This document shows positions 57,558-64,000 of a stretch of 64,000 nucleotides of DNA, piece after piece. Position numbers and translations under genes: made by a program. The DNA comes from Bryoerythrophyllum caledonicum (lineage: Eukaryota > Streptophyta > Bryopsida > Pottiales > Pottiaceae), in contig OZ020517.1 of NCBI GenBank assembly GCA_963971425.1, positions 29,220,668-29,284,667 on the forward strand, read 5' to 3'. Numbering within the stretch: position 1 is the stretch's first letter; the number at the start of each line of letters is the position of its first letter. The notes beneath the pieces were generated by a model. The model saw nothing but the letters and a program-made list of their open reading frames with translations, did not search any database and was not told the DNA's origin.

Positions 57558-59482
57558 CCATTCCTCGGATTCCGTTACTGACCCCTGTCGACGGTGGGTC
57601 GAAGGCGAGGCTTGGAGGAGCGGTTGGCTCGGTGCCCAACCCTGCCCACGACCCGTCCTCGTCTTGCCACCGTGTCGCCTTCGCCACTTCAACACCTCGC
57701 CACGATGGACTAGGGTTTCCCATCACCGGCCGCTGTCGGACGAGTTGTGAGCGGTTTAGGGTTGTGAGGTTGTGAGTAGCAACATCGGAGGATTGTGAGA
57801 GGTGTGGGTGAAGTTGTGAGGAGGTCGCGGCAAGGTTGTGTGATTAAGAGAGGTGATGCATTGAAGTGGTTGTGAGGTTTCATGTTTTTGTAGTCCCGAT
57901 AGGTTTAATGGAGTTTTCTATTTCTCTCATTAATTAGAAGTGACTTTGTTCGAGGGCTTAGATTGGGGGATTCACTATCCAGACAGGTTTTAGGATGAGT
58001 TCTTCAACATCAAGGTCAAGGCTGATTCCAGAGTCCTTCACCCGCTATTTCAATTGTCACTTTTGGTTAATGAGATAGATAGAAGCAAGAGTCGGAGAAA
58101 GGCTTTTTGCAAATTCGGTGGGCGTAGGAAAAGGACCGCGTCCCAGTCACAAGGCAGGTCTTTGAAAAGGTGTCCATGAAAGGAACATGGAAGGGTGAAC
58201 CAATACATTTGAACACCCACAATTCCAAAGTTATTTTTCATTTATTAATTGTTTTAAATTTTTTCTTATGAAACAAACTCCTAGTAACATACGACAAACA
58301 TGTCCGGACAGTGAATCCTAGTAACATATGACAAGTGCCATGCACGGTAACAAGTAGGAAAGGGGTCTATGAAAGGAAGAGGGAAGAAAGAATGAAGAAT
58401 ACAAACTAAGGGAAAACCAACAAACGCATTGCAACAAACCACGGTTCCAAATTGTTTTTTATTATTTATTCGGTCGGTGTGTCCATACTCAAACCTGCCC
58501 ATACTCAAACTATCCATACTAAGATCTTCTCATATCTTAAATCCTTTTTCAAGATATCAAAACCTACGTTCTATACATATTCGTACCGCTAAAAACGCAA
58601 CCTAGTCCAAGACGTTTGCACGCTAGTAGCATGTCCGGCCGCGGATCATGGAAGTGCTCCCACCTCATGATTGGAAATCACATTGCACTGTCGAACGACC
58701 TTCAATGTGCCTCTCGAGTCGCAATCGCGCCATCTACTCTCACGTTCGAGTGCGATGTGTCCAGACAATGTTCCGTCTCTTGATTTGTGCCCGCACAACA
58801 GTTGTGCGTGCTGCCGGGCCGGATTCTGACCTTTGCCACTATTATCCACAATAAGCGGATGCCCGCCTTTCCAATGACGTACGCCTTGTTGCGGGTGCAA
58901 CCCATGCCGAGCGTCTCAACCTCATCCGTCTGCTCCTGCTCGATATCCAATACACCGTGACTCTCAACCTCCCTCACCACACAAGCTAACCACCCTAAAC
59001 CTTGCCGGAATTTAGCAAGGTGATACCCACTGTAAACCTCACAAGCCCGCCGCTCACAACCTCATTACCATACTCTAAAACGTCACAACCACTTCAATGC
59101 ACCACCTCTCTTAACCTCATAGCCTTGCGGCAACCTCCTCCCAACTTCACCCACACCTCTCACAATCCTCCGTCGTTGCCGCTCACAACCTCACAACCTC
59201 AAAACCCTAAACCGCTCACAACATGTCCGGCAACCGCCGGTGATGGAAAACCCTAAAGCCACTCACAACTTGTGCGGCAGCCGCCGATGATGGGAAACCC
59301 TCGGCCATCATGGCGAGGTGTCGACGTGGCGGGGATGACATGGCAAACGCGACACGGTGGCGGGACGGGTACAGGTCGTGGGCAGGATGGGCAGGGTTGG
59401 GCGATGCTCCAACCGCTCCCCCAAGCCTCGCCTCCCGACCCACCGTCGACGGGGATTGATAACGGGATCCCCATTCCTCCCA
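57558..59482. mobile_element. Foldback element with 330-400-bp inverted arms
   Basis: Left arm 57558-57885 and right arm 59085-59482 are inverted copies: CGACGGTGGGTCG with GAGGCTTGG, GTGAGAGGTGTGGGTGAAGT and AAGAGAGGTGRTGCATTGAA appear in mirrored order. The right arm is longer because a block of about 52 bp (CTCACAAC...GGCARCCGCCGRTGATGG) is duplicated. The loop (57886-59084) has no recognisable transposase. GC is far above the surroundings. Confidence 0.65.
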
Positions 59483-59499
59483 ACATACTAATTAGAGCA

Positions 59500-61690
59500 A
59501 GATGGATTGTGAAATTCAAGGTGGGACCTATCAAATTCTCTTAATAAAGGTAATTGGGGTACAACTTGGAAGCATCCAAAATGTTGGGTTGATTATAATA
59601 GCTCACGAGTGATGCATGGAAGTGGCCCTACATTTTCTTCCCTACATTCTGCAAGTAGGGAAGCTACAATGATAATTCGGGTTTGGCATTTCGTGGGGTT
59701 TCGCCCTAAGTTGCAGTATCCACATATGGTCAACAACCTCTCACGAGTAAAGTGTAGGCTTGAGGCAATCTCCTGTCGGGGGACCCATCTGAGGTTGAAT
59801 GGAAGGGAAGACTTATTTGAGCATCTTGGGTGGAGCAACCCAAATGGTTACTTTTAATCCAAATGGGGTCTGAAGGTACCGTACAATGCCTGTCAACAGG
59901 TACAAGGCAGTACAATGTAAGTTATATGGAAGAAATAGTAAGCAAGCTTGACAAGCAATCTTTCAAATTCGATCTCAAAGGTATCAAGTTGATACAAATG
60001 TCAAATGCTCAAAAACCACCCATGCCTTGAACTATACTAGAGTGTGTGGTACTTGTCATGGGACCTCTTTATTTTGTATAGACAGATGTCATGGAAGGGT
60101 GAAGCAGGGTAGGCCTCTTTTTCATGGCTTTTTTTATTTTGGGTTCTAGAAGCTTTTATAAGAATTATTTTTGCCAAAATTGAGGCATGTGGTCCCAATT
60201 TATCTCGGAGGCCACACCGTGGTCAAAATACAACCCCCTCCAACATAAATATAGGGAAAAGGTTTTGTCCACACCCCCTTCCGGTGCCATCCATCTACAT
60301 GGTTTAAAGAGATCCCTTGTCATGGGTTGGGAATTTTGTCACCCCATCCTTGCCCAATGCTAGTAATGTACCATGAGTGAAGGACATCACTTGACATCCC
60401 ATGCTTAACTAACACACGGGTGATCCAAAACTACATTGGCATGTTGAGAATTTCTAAGAAGGCCGCCTAAGGTGGAATGACCCAGATGATGAGTTCACAC
60501 AAGGTGGAATGAACCAAAATTGCACACTTGGATGATCCAATACCGCCAATACGTAAGATGAAAAACCTTTTGTTACGCCTTCATCATTACAACTAGACTA
60601 TCTTGGGAAGCACCTAGACAGTTATTCGTCAACTGCTTCCTCTCTTCCTTGCACCTTTAAAGACCAACACAAATGAGGCTTTCTTCATGGCAATCTTTTG
60701 CCTACCCCCCAATTTTCTCATCCCCGAACCGATCAGAAGCGACGATAGACTTCACTCATTTGTTGAGAACGGAATTTTGACACCTTTCTAGTGATTCTTT
60801 TCCTTTTGTATTTTCTGCAATACCCGACCTTGCAATGTCAAATTTGACGAGTCTGATGTGCATGTGAGTGATCCAACCCCACCAGATATGACATGTTGGA
60901 TGTAGCATGAAACCATGCTCTCACATGGTGAAAGGCTAAAGGAGGTTTTACACTTGGACCTCGCGTTGAGATCTCAAATGCTACTACGAGTTTGATTGGT
61001 CTAATGTCTCAAATTTGGCCTTGGTTGAGTCTTTGGGCTTTCACACTCGGACGGAGGGTTGAGATGTTGAGGGTGTCTAAAACGTCTACATGGCATCACT
61101 TTTTGGAGGTTTTGAAGCCAAGAGTTTGGTCTCTTCAGGGAAGTTTGGTCCGAACAAGAATAGAAATCCAAATTCTTGCCAATGTGACAGTCATTTTTTC
61201 CCTTAAAATATTCATAATTTAATAAGATCTTATCAAATTTGGACATTTTTCATTAAAATATTCCTAATTTTTTGTGCCGGTGCTTGTACTATAATTTCTT
61301 TGTGTAATTAGCATTTTGACCATTTTCTTTATTTTTTATTACCAAAAATGTGTTCTCTCCTAGGCTCCATGATCAAAGAAAGTGAGAGAAGAAAACTTTA
61401 GAAAAAGGACCTTAAGAAGTAAAAATTGACTTGGGATTTGCCAAATAGTTTGCATCACGGCCTCTCAATTCGGTCCCTTGGGCTTTCACACTACAAGAAT
61501 CCAATATCCACAAATTGCATATTTTACTTTTTCTATCCAACTCCAAAAGTCAACATCTTGGCATAGTTTGGTCCTCGATGGAGTTTGGTCCTTGGTCCAA
61601 GTGTGAAACCCCCCCCCAAAGCTTTGAGCAATGGCTACACCTCAAGTATAGTATTACTTTCTTCCTGTAATTAAACAACATGTATTTTTA
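59500..61690. other. Intergenic DNA, no gene supported
   Basis: No frame with a recognisable domain; mixed composition. The frames at 59593-60030 overlap on opposite strands without family matches. Confidence 0.4.
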
Positions 61691-61699
61691 ATTCCTAAA

Positions 61700-62480
61700 C
61701 TACTGCAACATTTTAGCACCCAAACTCACTAAGAACTGCTAGTTTCAATGCATTCAACACAAAATGCAAATAAACAATTTTTTTACATATCTAATTGTAG
61801 GATCTTATACTAGGATTGTACGATAGTGTATGGTAAAACCCTTGTTCAATTTGACCGCATGGATTGAAAGATATTAGCCTTTGAAGTGAGACATAAACTC
61901 TTCTTAAGGTCATACTAAAAACCTTCAACAAACTTTTACCACCTTCTATGGCAAATTTTTGCACTATGGACGGTGAATTTCTAATTTTTTATTCAAAAAG
62001 GATCATGTAAGGCACATGTCCTTTAGAAGTAGAGGGTAGAAGATATCCTTAAAAATCCTACAATGCACCTATGTGCTAAAAATTAACAATACACTTCAAA
62101 TTTTGCATGTATCATATCATTCTCATATTTTTGAAATTGACAAATATGTACAACAAATGCAAATATTTGTATTTCCTTTCCAAGAGGGTTTTTTTTTAAA
62201 TGGACAAATACTCAAATTTCTATTGAATTAAAAATTTACTAAAGTTTTGCTACACTATTTGTTATATGTCGCACTAAACCGCTCCACTATTTGTATATGT
62301 TTCTGAAAAATGTTTGTAACTTTTAAACCACAAGTCCAATTTCTACAAAAATTATGTCAACGAAAAGCTGTAATTATAATTGTAGCAATTGTAGACATAG
62401 TTGATAAGAAGATTCACAAGAGTAAACACTTATAGCGTTTATAAATCAACTAGTGTGGATACATAAACATCATTTTAGAG
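61700..62480 (+). repeat. Dispersed repeat, direct counterpart of 42000-42790
   Basis: Begins TTTTAGCACCCAAACTCACT and carries TTTGACCGCATGGATTGAAA at 61850-61869. Collinear with the reverse complement of 42000-42790. Non-coding. Confidence 0.7.
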
Positions 62481-62528
62481 TAGTCATCTAATAGATGCCT
62501 TGTTTTTATTTAATTTTTTACTAGACTA

Positions 62529-62700
62529 ATATTTTCTTTTTCTTTCCTTTCTTTTCCTTTTCCTTTCCTTTTCCTTTCCCTTTCCTTTCCCTTCTCCTTT
62601 TTCTTTATTTTTCATTGTTTCTTTTATTTTATTTACTTTTTTCAATTTCTTTTCTTTTCTTTTCTTTTCTTTTCTTTTTCTTTCTATCTTTCTTTCTGTG
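62529..62700 (+). repeat. Pyrimidine (CTTTT)n microsatellite
   Basis: Long TTTTC/TTTCC runs on the plus strand; the antisense Lys/Arg-rich frame is an artefact of this composition. Confidence 0.9.
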
Positions 62701-63003
62701 ATGTCCTCATACAAACTTCCATTTGAAATATTCAAATCAATCACAGTTTTTGTTTTTGTTTTTTTGGTCACAGTTGAGATCTGGATTCTTTTAATTTCAA
62801 ATTCAGTTCTTCTTAATTGAAACAATATGAGAATGCTTGTAGAGAGTTATTTATTACTGTTGGACAACATATACTATTAGAAATTGTTTAAGTTCATGCA
62901 ATCAACACTTCCTCTCTTAAGAATTTACAAGTGTTCCGTAATTCATATCTTCATTAAATCCTCTTATCAAAGCATGGGCACCTTACTACTATTGTGTACT
63001 AAC

Positions 63004-63736
63004 CTTAAAACCCTTTAGTACCCACGAGACCCAAAATGGAACTCTAGAGGTGTTAAAACTCAATTTTCATGAAATCCATGAGGAATTAGGTTGTGAAATG
63101 TGAAGTTCAGATTTGTGCACACATTACATGAACACTCTGCAAAAATCAAATCAAGATTTGGAGTAATAGAACTCTAGGAAAAGCTAGGAATACAACACAA
63201 CATACATCAAATACACTAAAATACAATGAATACCATGCCGCATACTATGTTGTATTTCATACATATGCAAATTGATTTTGGTCTTCAAGTTTGATTGAAA
63301 TTTGTCTTTCAAAGGTTTTCATTGTTTTGCGATTGTTGATCTCTCTAATTGCATACAAAACTTATGTTTTAGTTTGTATAAGTTTGGAACCTTTTTGTAT
63401 GCAATGAAGTAGACAAAAGTTTTAAAAATCATCAATAATCATGTATAAATGTGTTCTTCACGTTTGCAAGAATCCATTGATGGATAAAGTAGTATACCCT
63501 CCAAAGTCCACAATTTTCATTGCCAATATACGGTATCTTTGAACATTGTAATCTATTCCATCAACCGTTGGATGTTGTGCAAATTTTCCTCAAAGTTTTT
63601 GTCATGTGCTGAGTTCAATTTTGTAAGGTTGGATACTAAAATTAGGCATTATGTTTCCTTCAAAATTAGTTCAAAGAAAAGAATGAGCACATATCTTGGT
63701 TTTGGAGATTCGTGACTTGGGTGCTAAAGGATTAAG
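63004..63736. mobile_element. 733-bp TIR element (MITE-like)
   Basis: The left end CTTAAAACCCTTTAGTACCC and the right end GGGTGCTAAAGGATTAAG (63719-63736) are imperfect inverted repeats of about 20 bp. The interior from 63240 matches the repeats at 26640 and 42790, so this copy may define that family's ends. No coding capacity. Confidence 0.5.
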
Positions 63737-64000
63737 AACAAGGCCTCGAGCAACCATGGGCGGATTGTACATGTTCCCTTGATGATGGATAGGAGCGTCT
63801 ACAAACCTCGTAGATTTTGCTCGTGGTTGCTCTGGGCCTCGTCCTTAAGCCATAAAGGACAGAGCCTATGATCGTAGCATCAATCCGAATTTCCATACGA
63901 CATGTGCTCTAATTTTACATTGCAGGTACAAGATTTGTGTTGTAAATGAAACTTTTGTGTTCAACTCAAATTAGAAAATTGGTCAACAATGGTCATAGGC
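63737..64000. other. Intergenic DNA to window end
   Basis: Nothing recognised. AAGGCCTCGAGCAACC and GGTTGCTCTGGGCCTCGTCCTT (63744-63846) form an imperfect inverted pair. Confidence 0.35.

Noticed and set aside
62526..62825. Lys/Arg-rich 99-codon frame on the minus strand
   Set aside because: It is the translation of a pyrimidine microsatellite.
1..64000. tRNA or rRNA genes
   Set aside because: Reading for cloverleaf-like and rRNA core words by eye gave none; a tRNAscan or rRNA profile run would be decisive.

Overview
The window looks like nuclear DNA of a land plant, or a close streptophyte relative, dominated by transposable elements. The supporting evidence is a spliced GIY-YIG gene of the plant EFFECTOR OF TRANSCRIPTION type, spliced genes with GT-AG introns, plant-style AAACCCTA (telobox) motifs, a plant L1-type LINE with a DUF4283-like ORF1, and a typical plant CACTA element. 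AT-rich intergenic DNA full of dispersed repeats and a fungal-type C2H2 gene are compatible with a seed-free plant, but I cannot name the species.

Layout. 1-3161: internally deleted copy of a large transposon (right end at 3161). 3162-4899: repeat-rich spacer. 4900-24235: the main object, a composite of a two-gene DNA transposon bounded by 31-bp terminal inverted repeats (TIRs) and an ATAG target-site duplication. Its left part (TIR, gene A on the minus strand, central region) occurs twice in tandem with a period of about 6.6 kb, separated by a 200-N assembly gap. Gene B on the plus strand runs toward the right end. A related empty copy of the target site lies at 25107-25235. 24236-28230: AT-rich repeats. 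28230-34660: the gene island, with a four-exon ET-like GIY-YIG gene (minus) and a multi-exon C2H2 zinc-finger gene (plus). 35460-43985: retroelement-like remnants, an inverted fragment of the big transposon's centre carrying a small TIR element, and several dispersed repeat families. 44002-54299: a full-length but dead LINE with a target-site duplication of about 15 bp, split by a 3.1-kb non-autonomous CACTA element (49248-52323). 54316-64000: decayed coding remnants, a foldback element, small TIR elements and low-complexity DNA.

How the parts relate. In the big transposon, gene A encodes a putative DDE/RNase-H-fold transposase (DUF7869-like core, zinc-binding cysteines, possible BAH-like C-terminus). 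Gene B encodes a large protein I do not recognise, with a nuclear-localisation-like patch, acidic low-complexity tails and a core whose motif order resembles a degenerate permuted DNA methyltransferase. The genes are divergent around a central region of telobox arrays, GC-rich palindromes, GATACCC clusters and a 355-bp tandem repeat. All copies here are disabled, mostly by C-to-T/G-to-A changes that suggest decay of methylated cytosines. The two-gene element is the best candidate for something undescribed.
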